Assembly (NCBI GenBank): GCA_029262735.1
Contig: JAJCYY010000112.1
Location: 1 to 61,044 of the forward strand
Direction: 5' to 3'
Source of the DNA: Chloroflexota bacterium
GTDB taxonomy: Bacteria; Chloroflexota; Dehalococcoidia; Lucifugimonadales; Lucifugimonadaceae
Length of the DNA: 61,044 nt
This document shows, in pieces, positions 43,317 to 51,644 of the stretch (the stretch's first letter is position 1; every line of letters starts with the position of its first letter). The position numbers and the translations under genes are program-made. Below the pieces are notes generated by a model. It saw only the letters and a program-made list of their open reading frames with translations. It was not told the DNA's origin and did not search any database.

Positions 43317-45656
43317 TTAACTCTGGCGTCGTCGCCAGCGATCGACAAGTCCGAGACCGGCCTCGTAAATGCCCTGCGAGTCGAGGCCGAAATGGCGGTA
43401 GAGATCGACCCTGGAACCGGACTGGCCGTAGGTGGTGACACCAAGCACACTCGATGGACAGTCCAGCGCTGCACCAAGGAACGCCATCGAATGAGGATGG
43501 CCGTCGATCACGCTCAGGAGAGGCATACCGGTCTCTGCGTCGCTGAGAAGGCCGGTCGGATCCCACTGGCCTGCGTCGTCGCCTGCTTGCTCAGCACCAG
43601 ACGCTCGCATGAGGCGTCGGTGCAGCAGGTCGGGGCTGGTCACGACGAACAGGTTCACGCCGATGCCTTCTCGTTCCAGCGGATCAATTGCGCCGATGGC
43701 TTCTTCTACAAGCGCGCCGACGGCGAACAGGTTGAGAATGGCATCAGAACCGTTTGACGCCTGACGGAGACGGTAGCAGCCGGAGATGACATCGGTATGA
43801 AGCTGTTCTGAATGCTCGGGAAAGAGTGATTGGTCAACGGGCTTTGTGCTGAGCCGCAACAGGTACGACTCGCCTGTTCCGCTGCCAATAGACCGTACGG
43901 CGTCCAGCAGTATCCATTCGACTTCTCGTGCAAAGGCAGGCTCGTAGTAGACGATGCCCGGAGTGCTGATGCCGAGCGACGGAGTAATCACTCCCTGGTG
44001 CGCCCCGCCTTCGGTGCTGAGAGATATGCCGGATGGTGTTGCGGCCAGGATGAATCGTGACTCCTGGTAGAGCGCGTTGATAAGCGCATCGGTGCCGCGC
44101 GCCAGGAACGGGTCGTAGACGGTCCCGATGGGGATCAGGCGTTGGCCTGACATGCGGTCTGCCAGCCCTAACTGGCCGAGCAGCAGGAACATGTTCATCT
44201 CGCTCAGGCCCAGCTCAATGTGCCGGCCGTCCGGTTTCTGAAGCCACTTGAGCATCCGCTCCCTGAAACCGAGAAAGTCCGGTGTCTCCTCACGTGAGAA
44301 GACTGATGTTCGGTTAATCCAACTGGAAAGCCCGGTCGAAGTTGCGACATCTGCAGATGTGGTGACTATTCGTTTTGCTGAATCTGGCGATGAGCGGTCG
44401 AGCTCGACAAGCATCCTGCCGAAGGCGTCCTGCGTGGACGTGACGGCGGGGATGGAGAGGTCTGTATCGGCGAAGCTCACCTGATCGGCGTTGTCTTGAC
44501 TTCGACCCGACAGCCGAGCAACAGCAGAATCGATGTAGCGGTGCTCTTCGCTGTCCTCGGAGAATCGCTCCCACGGACTGGTCGGATCGCGACCCATCTC
44601 TGCGCCGAGTTGAATGAACTGCTCCTGCGACAGCAGCGCGGCGTGGTTGCGCGGGTCGGCGGCACCTTGTAGCCCCCAGCCCTTCACCGTGTAAGCGAAC
44701 ACCGCTGACGGTCCGACTTCGGCCGCGGCATCACTGTAGAGGCGCGTGAGATAGCCGACATCGTGTCCTCCGAGGTTCGTGATGCGTTCGTACAGCTCTT
44801 CGTCGTCGACGGTTGAGATGCAACGATTGAGGTCCGACTTGCCGCCGTCTGCGCTTTCCAGCAGACGTGCCCGCAGCTCTTCATGAGGAGCTACCAGCAG
44901 TCCCTGGTACTCCTCGTTTGACATCTCGTCGATCCGCGTTCTTAACGCCTCACCGCCGGGCCGCTCCATCAGTGCTGTCAGATGGTCGCCGTACTTGGCT
45001 GTGAACACAGTCCAACCGTTCGCCTCGAGCATGTCGATGTACTGGCGAATGCGAATGCCTGGAACGACGCGATCCAGGCTCTGTCGGTTCACGTCAACAA
45101 TCCAGGTGCAACGCCCAAGACCGGCGATCGCAGGTTCGATTACCGCTTCCCACATCGAGCCTTCGTCCAGCTCAGCGTCACCCAAGTGGGCATAGAAGCG
45201 GCCGGAAGTCGGTTCGAGGCCGTGTAGTTCGAGATAGTCGCGCGTTAGTGCGCCGAAGGCCGCCGCCGGTCCAGCGAGACCGACCGAGCCGGTTGAGAAA
45301 TCAACGATCTCAGGGTCTTTTGTTCGGCTCGGATACGCCTGCAACCCGCCGAACTGCCTGAACTCCTCCATGTAACGCTCATCGAGATTGCCAAGCAGGT
45401 AGTTGATGGCATGGAAAACCGGCGACGCGTGCGGTTTGATGGCGACACGGTCGTGGCTCTCGAGCGTTTCGAAGAAGAGTGCAGAGAGCAGGGCGACCGA
45501 GGATGCGGACGACGATTGGTGACCGCCAACCTTGGTGCCGTCTGAGTTCGGCCGGACATTATTGGCGTGGTTGACGATTGCGGTGGCGAGCCAGAGCACT
45601 CGATCTCGCACACTGGCTCTTGTGCGGTCGAGTTTGGATGCGTTTCCAATGACCAT
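43317..45656 (-). CDS. AceE-like (homodimeric pyruvate dehydrogenase E1) / transketolase-like ThDP enzyme
   Basis: 779-residue thiamine diphosphate enzyme with the layout of homodimeric 2-oxoacid dehydrogenase E1. GGHQSSSASSVALLSALFF near residue 44 and the ThDP motif GDAELDEGSMWEA near 158 are in the first domain, YTVKGWGLQGAADPRNHAAL near 323 links to the middle, and ELGLSEMNMFLLLGQLGL near 478 carries the Glu of the pyrimidine domain. E. coli AceE is about 887 residues; this protein is shorter at both ends. No E2 or E3 gene is adjacent. It could be an orphan E1 working with a remote E2, or a ketolase with another substrate. Confidence 0.82.
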   Translation of the reverse strand: MVIGNASKLDRTRASVRDRVLWLATAIVNHANNVRPNSDGTKVGGHQSSSASSVALLSALFFETLESHDRVAIKPHASPVFHAINYLLGNLDERYMEEFRQFGGLQAYPSRTKDPEIVDFSTGSVGLAGPAAAFGALTRDYLELHGLEPTSGRFYAHLGDAELDEGSMWEAVIEPAIAGLGRCTWIVDVNRQSLDRVVPGIRIRQYIDMLEANGWTVFTAKYGDHLTALMERPGGEALRTRIDEMSNEEYQGLLVAPHEELRARLLESADGGKSDLNRCISTVDDEELYERITNLGGHDVGYLTRLYSDAAAEVGPSAVFAYTVKGWGLQGAADPRNHAALLSQEQFIQLGAEMGRDPTSPWERFSEDSEEHRYIDSAVARLSGRSQDNADQVSFADTDLSIPAVTSTQDAFGRMLVELDRSSPDSAKRIVTTSADVATSTGLSSWINRTSVFSREETPDFLGFRERMLKWLQKPDGRHIELGLSEMNMFLLLGQLGLADRMSGQRLIPIGTVYDPFLARGTDALINALYQESRFILAATPSGISLSTEGGAHQGVITPSLGISTPGIVYYEPAFAREVEWILLDAVRSIGSGTGESYLLRLSTKPVDQSLFPEHSEQLHTDVISGCYRLRQASNGSDAILNLFAVGALVEEAIGAIDPLEREGIGVNLFVVTSPDLLHRRLMRASGAEQAGDDAGQWDPTGLLSDAETGMPLLSVIDGHPHSMAFLGAALDCPSSVLGVTTYGQSGSRVDLYRHFGLDSQGIYEAGLGLVDRWRRRQS

Positions 45657-45799
45657 TTCCAGGCCCTCAATCGGCGCAGTTCGCTCCGAAATTTGCGTGC
45701 CAGGTACCGGAGATCACAGTCGATCTTGTTTACGAACGCTGGCTATGGGACGGAGATGAACGCTTCGACCGACTCAGGTTAACCGATGATCGACCCGCG

Positions 45800-47224
45800 T
45801 CATTGTGAGCGAACCGCATGTTTGCGGTGTCGTGATCGAGCCTGCTTTCCGCGGGTCGGTTGATAGCCACCGTGGGTCTTCGGTTTCCTGCCGGGTCGTT
45901 GGCCGGGATCTCGTTGGTTCAGGCGTTCCCGTGCCGCTTCAAGAGCGGATTCGGATTGCTGTCCGGGCTTGCTCTGAGTTGCCGATGCAGCGACGGGTCT
46001 GGCTCCGTTCTTTGTGTAGTCAGGCAAAACGCACCTGTTGACCTTGCGTCCCAGCTTCCTTTCCAACGCGCGAACAGCGTCCTCGTCATCTGGTGTCACG
46101 AATGTGAACGCCCGTCCTGACTGCTCAGACCGGCCGGTGCGGCCGATGCGGTGGACGTAGGAATCCGGCGTGTTCGGGAAGTCGAAGTTGATCACGTGAG
46201 AGATGTTGGCGACGTCTATCCCGCGTGCTGCGATGTCGGTAGCGACAAGAATCTTGTACTTGCCATCTCGGAATCCCTGCATCGCACGATCACGCTGAAC
46301 CTGCGACATGTTGCCCTGCAGCGCAACGGCGTTGTAGCCACCGTTCTGGAGCTGACGGGCCGTCCTGAGAGCCCTGTGCTTGGTGCGCATGAAGATGATG
46401 GCTGACTTGAAGTCTTTGTCTGATATTAAGAACTGGAGCAGGTTGAACTTGCGCTGCTGCGCGACAGGATAAAGTTCGTGCTCGATGGTCGAGACGATCT
46501 TCGAGTTGCCGAGGTCGACGACCTTCGGATTCTTCAGAATCCGGTTTGCAAGATGGCGAATCTCCTTTGGCATCGTCGCGGAGAAGAGCAGCGTCTGTCT
46601 GTTACTCGAGACGAGATCGATGATGGCCCGGACATCGGGCATGAATCCCATGTCGAACATCTGGTCCGCCTCATCAATGACCAGCGTGCTGATGCCGTTC
46701 AGGTTTATTGAGTTCTGCCTGTAGAGGTCCAGAAGGCGTCCGGGACAAGCGACCACGATGTTGGGCCTTGCTCGAAGCGCCTGGATGTGACGTTTTATCG
46801 AGACTCCACCGTAGACGGTTGTGGAGCGTACGGGTGTGAACTGTCCGAGAGTCGTGAACTCGGCGTTGATCTGGCTGGCAAGCTCTCGTGTAGGAGCCAG
46901 GATCAGCACAGAGGGGCCTGGCGTTCGTCGCGCCATCAGGCTTTCAAGGATCGGAAGCGCGAACGCGGCTGTTTTCCCTGTGCCTGTTTGAGCGAGGCCA
47001 AGAACATCACGTCCTTCAAGGACGGACGGGATTGTCTCGGTCTGGATTGGTCGCGGGGTTTCGTAGCCTGCGAACTCGATGCCTCGAACGATGCTCTGGC
47101 CAAGGCCAAATGAGTCGAATCCGCCTTTGGCGGCTGATATCTGAGTAGTGATCTCCGGTCTCGTTTCTGGTGGCAGGCGCGTGTTTTCAGAATGGCGCGC
47201 GCTTCTGCCGCATGATCGACCCAT
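45800..47224 (-). CDS. DEAD-box ATP-dependent RNA helicase (RhlE-like)
   Basis: 474-residue RNA helicase. Motifs in order: Q motif FAGYETPRPIQ, motif I AQTGTGKT, Ia PTRELA, II DEAD, III SAT, and motif VI HRIGRTGR. The C-terminal tail of about 80 residues is basic and low-complexity (RPGRKPKTHGG, KQARSRHRKH), as in RhlE/CsdA proteins that act on structured RNA. The ATG at 47224 is the only ATG, but it leaves about 35 unremarkable residues before the Q motif, so a later non-ATG start is possible. Confidence 0.95.
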   Translation of the reverse strand: MGRSCGRSARHSENTRLPPETRPEITTQISAAKGGFDSFGLGQSIVRGIEFAGYETPRPIQTETIPSVLEGRDVLGLAQTGTGKTAAFALPILESLMARRTPGPSVLILAPTRELASQINAEFTTLGQFTPVRSTTVYGGVSIKRHIQALRARPNIVVACPGRLLDLYRQNSINLNGISTLVIDEADQMFDMGFMPDVRAIIDLVSSNRQTLLFSATMPKEIRHLANRILKNPKVVDLGNSKIVSTIEHELYPVAQQRKFNLLQFLISDKDFKSAIIFMRTKHRALRTARQLQNGGYNAVALQGNMSQVQRDRAMQGFRDGKYKILVATDIAARGIDVANISHVINFDFPNTPDSYVHRIGRTGRSEQSGRAFTFVTPDDEDAVRALERKLGRKVNRCVLPDYTKNGARPVAASATQSKPGQQSESALEAARERLNQRDPGQRPGRKPKTHGGYQPTRGKQARSRHRKHAVRSQ

Positions 47225-47459
47225 ACAACAGAGACTGGAGCGAACGATGAATAGGTTTGCGGTGTGATCCCGGCTAATTTATGAGGGATCCTGCTGTACA
47301 CCGGGAAGCCGACGTAGTGTCAACGCATCGAGTGCGGACTCTATTGGAACGGCTCAACTTCTCAAGCATAGCACCTGAAGTTGTCGTGGTGCTTGACCGT
47401 AAGTACCGGTCTTTTGGGTGATTACCGCTGTGTGGCCGCTCAGCGAGAGCGCCAACCAA

Positions 47460-47487
47460 AAGCCCCCGGAAACTTTTCCGGGGGCTT
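47460..47487 (-). terminator. terminator after the membrane-module genes
   Basis: 12-bp perfect stem AAGCCCCCGGAA / TTCCGGGGGCTT with a 4-nt loop, 30 bp past the stop of the 251-residue membrane protein. On the minus strand it is followed by TTGGTTGG. It closes the two-gene unit above. Confidence 0.82.
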
Positions 47488-47518
47488 ATGTGGTTCTACT
47501 TCTATCTCCGTCGAGATG

Positions 47519-48274
47519 CTAGCTCTTCTGCTGTGCGACCTCCACGAACCGAGATGCCTGGAAGCGCAGGACCTTCACGATTGTCAGCAGCGCAAGTGCG
47601 ATTCCACTGAACAGGAAGGCCATGCCAACGAACTTGAACGGGGTCAACCATGCATTCACTGACTTGATCGTGCCAATATCTGCAAGAAGACCGTCGCCCT
47701 GTCCGCCTGGTGTGGCCGGGTTCAGGACAGTCGCAATCGAGTTGTCCCAGTAGTCGCCTGCCATTACCGCCAGCACGATGCTGATGATGAATGCGGCGAT
47801 CATGATCATGATGCCCATCATCATCAACATCGGGAAGATGTTGGCGATCATCGGCTTCTTGATGACGACCTGATCAACGCCAAGCGCTCTCTGTACCCGT
47901 CCGCCCGCCAATCGCAGGTTGCCAAGAATGGTGGCCAGCAGGAACGTGATCCCGCCGAGCATCATCCCAAGGCCCAGGAACTTGAAACCCGGCACCCACT
48001 GTTTCATCGCTTCGATAGTTCCCTTTTCAACTGCGATGTCGCTGCTCTGGACCGCCGCCTCACGTACTTCTTTTGAGTTGGCGAAGTAGCTCGCTTCCAT
48101 GCCCGAGACGACTATTCCGAGAATAAACGCCACGACCACGATCATGAGGCCCATCCCTGTGAACGGGAGCCACATCTTGTTTGCCATGTTCTGCATGCCG
48201 GTCATCGTGACATCGCCGCCGGTGACTTTCACCGCAGGGATGCCGTTGACCGTTGTTGCTGATTGAGTTGCCAT
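47519..48274 (-). CDS. membrane protein with two copies of an unknown TM module
   Basis: 251-residue integral membrane protein, not recognised. It contains two homologous halves of about 105 residues. Each has a TM helix, a loop with a (Y/F)xxNS motif, a GTI...W(V/L)xPFKF(L/V)G segment and two further TM helices ending in LAT/LLTI(L/V). Examples are YFANSKEVREAA and PGFKFLGLG in the first half and YWDNSIATV and TPFKFVGMA in the second. The upstream gene encodes a third copy. The N-terminus (about 30 residues) is soluble. No catalytic motif seen; channel, transporter subunit or scaffold are all possible. Confidence 0.75.
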   Translation of the reverse strand: MATQSATTVNGIPAVKVTGGDVTMTGMQNMANKMWLPFTGMGLMIVVVAFILGIVVSGMEASYFANSKEVREAAVQSSDIAVEKGTIEAMKQWVPGFKFLGLGMMLGGITFLLATILGNLRLAGGRVQRALGVDQVVIKKPMIANIFPMLMMMGIMIMIAAFIISIVLAVMAGDYWDNSIATVLNPATPGGQGDGLLADIGTIKSVNAWLTPFKFVGMAFLFSGIALALLTIVKVLRFQASRFVEVAQQKS

Positions 48275-48276
48275 GA

Positions 48277-48699
48277 TTAGCTGTTGCCTCCGTCTGCATC
48301 CGTGCTTGAACTACCAGGTCCCATTCCAAGTGCAATTGGGAATGCCGCTGCAAATGCATCACCCCTCAACTGCATCGTCTTGACGATCGTTGCAAGTGTC
48401 ACTGCGATTCCGCTGAAGAACATCGATAGTCCGATGAACTTGAACGGCACAAGCCAGGCCTCAACGGCCACTATCGTGCCAAGCTGCGACAGGATCCCCG
48501 GGTTATTTGTCGGGCTTGCCGCATCACGGATTTCTTTTGAGTTGCCCCAGTAGTCCGCGTAGCTGATGCCAAGTGCGATGCCGATGATGAACGCCGTCAT
48601 CTCGATCATCAGTCCGGCCAGGACAAGCATTAGAGCGATAGTTGAGCCCCGATGCGTTCCTCTCGCCTTTTGGCCGATCTGCTGAAGTGTCATAGCCAC
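48277..48699 (-). CDS. membrane protein with one copy of the same TM module
   Basis: 140-residue integral membrane protein with one copy of the module found twice in the next gene: YWGNSKEIRDAA, then VAVEAWLVPFKFIGL and FSGIAVTLATIVK. About three TM helices, with a Gly/Ser/Asp-rich C-terminal tail. The NSKE-REAA segment is closer to the first half of the 251-residue protein, while PFKFIG/FSGIA is closer to its second half. The genes are 2 bp apart, so they are surely co-transcribed. GGAGG precedes the start (minus strand). Confidence 0.75.
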   Translation of the reverse strand: MAMTLQQIGQKARGTHRGSTIALMLVLAGLMIEMTAFIIGIALGISYADYWGNSKEIRDAASPTNNPGILSQLGTIVAVEAWLVPFKFIGLSMFFSGIAVTLATIVKTMQLRGDAFAAAFPIALGMGPGSSSTDADGGNS

Positions 48700-49013
48700 C
48701 TCCCGTGACTCTCATACTGCCTTCCCGTCGATGGTCAACAGCTGTTAACAAATATTCAGATGCAGCGTCTGACGAAGAAGGTGTAGCGGCACAGCCCGCC
48801 CTACGGGCGGTCAATTTGGAGTCGTGGGGATTTGCGAAGATGTGGGGGATTTGCGGACTGTTTTGATCAGGAATGGGTGGAATTCGTCCTCCCACGTCTA
48901 TGTGCGTGAACACCCGAACGGGCGCAATCTCCATCAAAGAGACTGCCGGACACATTGAACTACGAGAGATCCGTGTGTGATTTCTCGCATGGAAAATTCG
49001 ACGAGGGACATAT
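48700..49013. other. 314-bp divergent intergenic region with a small palindrome
   Basis: It separates the membrane-module genes (minus) from the acetolactate-synthase-like gene (plus), so promoters for both should lie here. It contains a 6-bp GC-rich palindrome with a 3-nt loop (CCGCCC-TAC-GGGCGG, 48796-48810) resembling a REP-type unit. Short AT-rich stretches such as GTTAACAAATATTC (about 48745) are possible promoter elements. No TPP riboswitch motif is visible ahead of the ThDP-enzyme gene. Confidence 0.5.
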
Positions 49014-50663
49014 ATGAACTCTGCGCAACTCTTTGTTCAATGTCTTAAGACCGAGGGGGTGACACGCATCTTCGGTGTGCCCGGTGAAGAGAATGCCGCC
49101 CTGATGATGGCTATCGAGGAGTCGGGCATCGAGTTTGTGCTGACCCGGCATGAGCAGGGCGCGGCGTTTATGGCGGATGTGCACGGCAGGCTAACCGGGG
49201 AACCGGGTGTATGCCTCGGAACACTCGGTCCCGGTGCAACGAATCTCGCAACGGGAGTGGCGGACGCCAATATGGACCGTGCGCCGTTAGTGGTCATTAC
49301 CGGCCAGGGAGGCACCGAGCGGCTGCACAAAGAGAGCCATCAGGCGATGGATGCCGTGGCGATGTACAAGCCGATTACCAAGTGGGCTTCTTCTATCATT
49401 CGGCCATCGAACGTCCCGGAAGTGGTGCACAAGGCGTTCAAGCTGGCCGCAAGCGAGAAGCCCGGCGCCTGCATGATCGAGCTTCCCGAAGACGTGGCAT
49501 CGATGGACGCCGCAGAACTGGATCCCATACCCAGGTCTCGCCCTCTGCGAGCAGTGCCTTCGAGCGAAAGCATCCATCACGCCTGGGACCTGATTAAGTC
49601 GGCCAACAGCCCAATTGTCCTGGCGGGCTATGGCGCGGCGAGAAAAGGATCGAGCCAGGCGCTCAGGGCGTTCGCTGAATCGACCGGAATCGGTGTGATC
49701 AATACGTTCATGGCCAAAGGAACGATCGATCGAAACTCTCTCAACAGCCTCTTCACGATCGGACTTCAGGCGAAGGACCTGATCTCAAGGGCGCTTGACG
49801 AATCCGATCTTGTGATCACTGTTGGTTATGACATGGTGGAGTACCCGCCGCAGTTGTGGAACGCGGACTGCAGCAAGCGAATTGTTCACCTGGACTTCGC
49901 TCCGTCCGAAGTGGACGAAAATTACCGGGTTGAGGTGGAGGTGGTTGGCGATGTCGCAAGCGCGCTCGGAATGCTGAACGAACTTGTCGAGCAGCAGCCG
50001 TTCAGCATCGATATGACCCGTCAACACGCCATCCGCCACGAGATGTTGGACGAGTTCCGGGCTCATTCAGGTGACTCCGACGCCGGTCCTGTGCGGCCTC
50101 AGAAGGTCCTGTGGGATGTGCGGGAGTTTCTGGGACCAAAAGACATCGTGCTGTCCGACGTCGGCGCTCACAAGATGTGGATCGCCCGGCACTATCAGTG
50201 TGATGAGCCGAACACGTGCCTGATCTCGAACGGCTTTGCTTCGATGGGCTTTGCCCTGCCCGGCGCTATTGGCGCCCACATGGTCTACCCGGAGCGCAGG
50301 GTGCTGGCGATAGCGGGCGATGGCGGGTTCCTGATGAATGTCCAGGAGATGGAGACTGCGAAGCGGCTCAACAGCAACATCGTTGCGATGGTCTGGGAGG
50401 ATCACGCCTACGGCTTGATCGCATGGAAGCAGGACATTCACTACGGCCGCCACACCGATCTTTCGTTTGGCAACCCGAACTGGCAAATGCTGGCGGAGTC
50501 GTTCGGCTGGGGTTACACGCAGGTTGAGGGCGCTGGCGAAGTGGCGGGCGCGCTAGAGAAGGCGTTCGGCGAGACTGGGCCTTCGCTAATCGTCGTGCCG
50601 ATCGACTATCGCGAGAACGGTCTGCTCACAGAGCGCCTGGGCCAGATTGCAATGGGGATTTAA
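49014..50663 (+). CDS. acetolactate synthase large subunit-like ThDP enzyme
   Basis: 549-residue member of the acetohydroxyacid synthase/pyruvate oxidase family. The N-terminal pyrimidine-binding domain has GVPGEENAALM and the catalytic Glu in TRHEQGAAFMA. The C-terminal pyrophosphate motif is AGDGGFLMNVQEMETAKRL. WEDHAYGLIAWKQ resembles catabolic AlsS-type enzymes rather than IlvB. No regulatory small subunit (ilvN/ilvH) is adjacent, which also fits the catabolic or a non-canonical type. Start ATG follows GAGGGACAT. Substrate could be pyruvate or another 2-oxoacid. It ends just before a copy of the 27-bp hairpin repeat. Confidence 0.88.
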   Translation: MNSAQLFVQCLKTEGVTRIFGVPGEENAALMMAIEESGIEFVLTRHEQGAAFMADVHGRLTGEPGVCLGTLGPGATNLATGVADANMDRAPLVVITGQGGTERLHKESHQAMDAVAMYKPITKWASSIIRPSNVPEVVHKAFKLAASEKPGACMIELPEDVASMDAAELDPIPRSRPLRAVPSSESIHHAWDLIKSANSPIVLAGYGAARKGSSQALRAFAESTGIGVINTFMAKGTIDRNSLNSLFTIGLQAKDLISRALDESDLVITVGYDMVEYPPQLWNADCSKRIVHLDFAPSEVDENYRVEVEVVGDVASALGMLNELVEQQPFSIDMTRQHAIRHEMLDEFRAHSGDSDAGPVRPQKVLWDVREFLGPKDIVLSDVGAHKMWIARHYQCDEPNTCLISNGFASMGFALPGAIGAHMVYPERRVLAIAGDGGFLMNVQEMETAKRLNSNIVAMVWEDHAYGLIAWKQDIHYGRHTDLSFGNPNWQMLAESFGWGYTQVEGAGEVAGALEKAFGETGPSLIVVPIDYRENGLLTERLGQIAMGI

Positions 50664-50683
50664 GCGGGCGATGGGAGATCGCC

Positions 50684-50710
50684 AGAGATTCTGAATCAAG
50701 TTCAGAATGA
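50684..50710. repeat. 27-bp hairpin repeat, copy 2
   Basis: Identical to 1271-1297, including the 8-bp inverted repeat and TCAAG loop (50688-50708). It lies between the ends of two converging genes, where it could help terminate transcription, although no T-run follows. Confidence 0.7.
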
Positions 50711-50722
50711 CAGTCCTCGCCT

Positions 50723-51490
50723 CTAGCGATACTCAGGATTCGGGTGGTCGAACCTGCAGCCAGCTTCCCAGAGAGACCGCTGATTGCCGTGAGCGGGGAC
50801 GCCACCGCCGTCCTTGAGCATGCGGGCGAAGTGCATCAGGTTCCAGGTCATGAAGGTGGTGTTGCGGTTCGTGAAGTCGTTGTTCAGCCCACCCTCTTCA
50901 TCGAGGTATGACGGTCCCGGCCCGGCCTCCCCAATCCACCCGGCGTCAGCCTGCGGCGGGACTGCGTAGCCGAGGTGCTGCAGCGAGTACAGGATGTTCA
51001 TCGCACAGTGCTTGATGCCGTCCTCGTTGCCCGTGATCAGGCAGCCGCCGACCCGGCCGTAGTATGCGTATTGACCCGCTTCGTTCAGATCGCCCGAGCT
51101 GGCATAGAGCCGCTCGATGATCTGAGTGCAAACAGACGATTTGTCGCCAAGCCAGATTGGCGAGCCGATCACGAGGATGTTTGCGGCTTTCACCTTCTCG
51201 TAAATTCCAGGCCAGTCGTCTGCGTCCCATCCGTGCTCGGTCATGTCAGGGTAGACGCCGGTGGCGATGTCGTGATCGACGGGGCGCAGCATCTCGACTT
51301 TGACGTTGTTCGTCTCCATGATCGCCTGCGAGATATTCATCAGGCCCTCGGTATTCGATACTTCGGGCGATTTCTTCAGCGTGCAGTTCAGAAACAGCGC
51401 CGACAGGTCGGAGAAATCGGTGGTTGAAGACTCGCAAAGTTCTTTCTGTTGTTCGTTGAGCAAAATAGTTCTCCGCAGGGTGTCGATCAT
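50723..51490 (-). CDS. flavodoxin-fold NAD(P)H-dependent FMN reductase family protein
   Basis: 255-residue flavodoxin-like protein. FLNCTLKKSPEVSNTEGL is the phosphate-binding loop region (a variant of the usual S/T-rich loop), and LVIGSPIWLGDKSS and GGCLITGNEDGIKHCAMNIL are the flavin-binding loops. The N-terminus of about 30 residues before the first strand is longer than usual and a later start is possible. Typical roles are quinone or iron-sulfur flavoprotein reductases. It converges on the acetolactate-synthase-like gene. Confidence 0.82.
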   Translation of the reverse strand: MIDTLRRTILLNEQQKELCESSTTDFSDLSALFLNCTLKKSPEVSNTEGLMNISQAIMETNNVKVEMLRPVDHDIATGVYPDMTEHGWDADDWPGIYEKVKAANILVIGSPIWLGDKSSVCTQIIERLYASSGDLNEAGQYAYYGRVGGCLITGNEDGIKHCAMNILYSLQHLGYAVPPQADAGWIGEAGPGPSYLDEEGGLNNDFTNRNTTFMTWNLMHFARMLKDGGGVPAHGNQRSLWEAGCRFDHPNPEYR

Positions 51491-51576
51491 GTCGTGTTGA
51501 TTCCGAACGTGAGATGCCGGGCTATTGTTGCAGATGCGACTGAGAGGCGATGGTCCTGCAAGTCTCGGGCGCGAAA

Positions 51577-51610
51577 ACTCCCCGCGTGCCTTGCTGGCCA
51601 GACGGGGAGT
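51577..51610 (-). terminator. terminator after the DUF4349 lipoprotein gene
   Basis: 8-bp stem ACTCCCCG / CGGGGAGT with an 18-nt loop that itself can pair GCC with GGC. On the minus strand it is followed by TTTTCGC, 35 bp beyond the stop at 51645. Confidence 0.78.
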
Positions 51611-51644
51611 CTCGATTGACTTCCGGGCTATTTGTCTGATCCGA

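Noticed and set aside
48700..49013. TPP riboswitch ahead of the ThDP-enzyme gene
   Set aside because: The conserved CUGAGA and ACCUGAUC-type segments are not visible.
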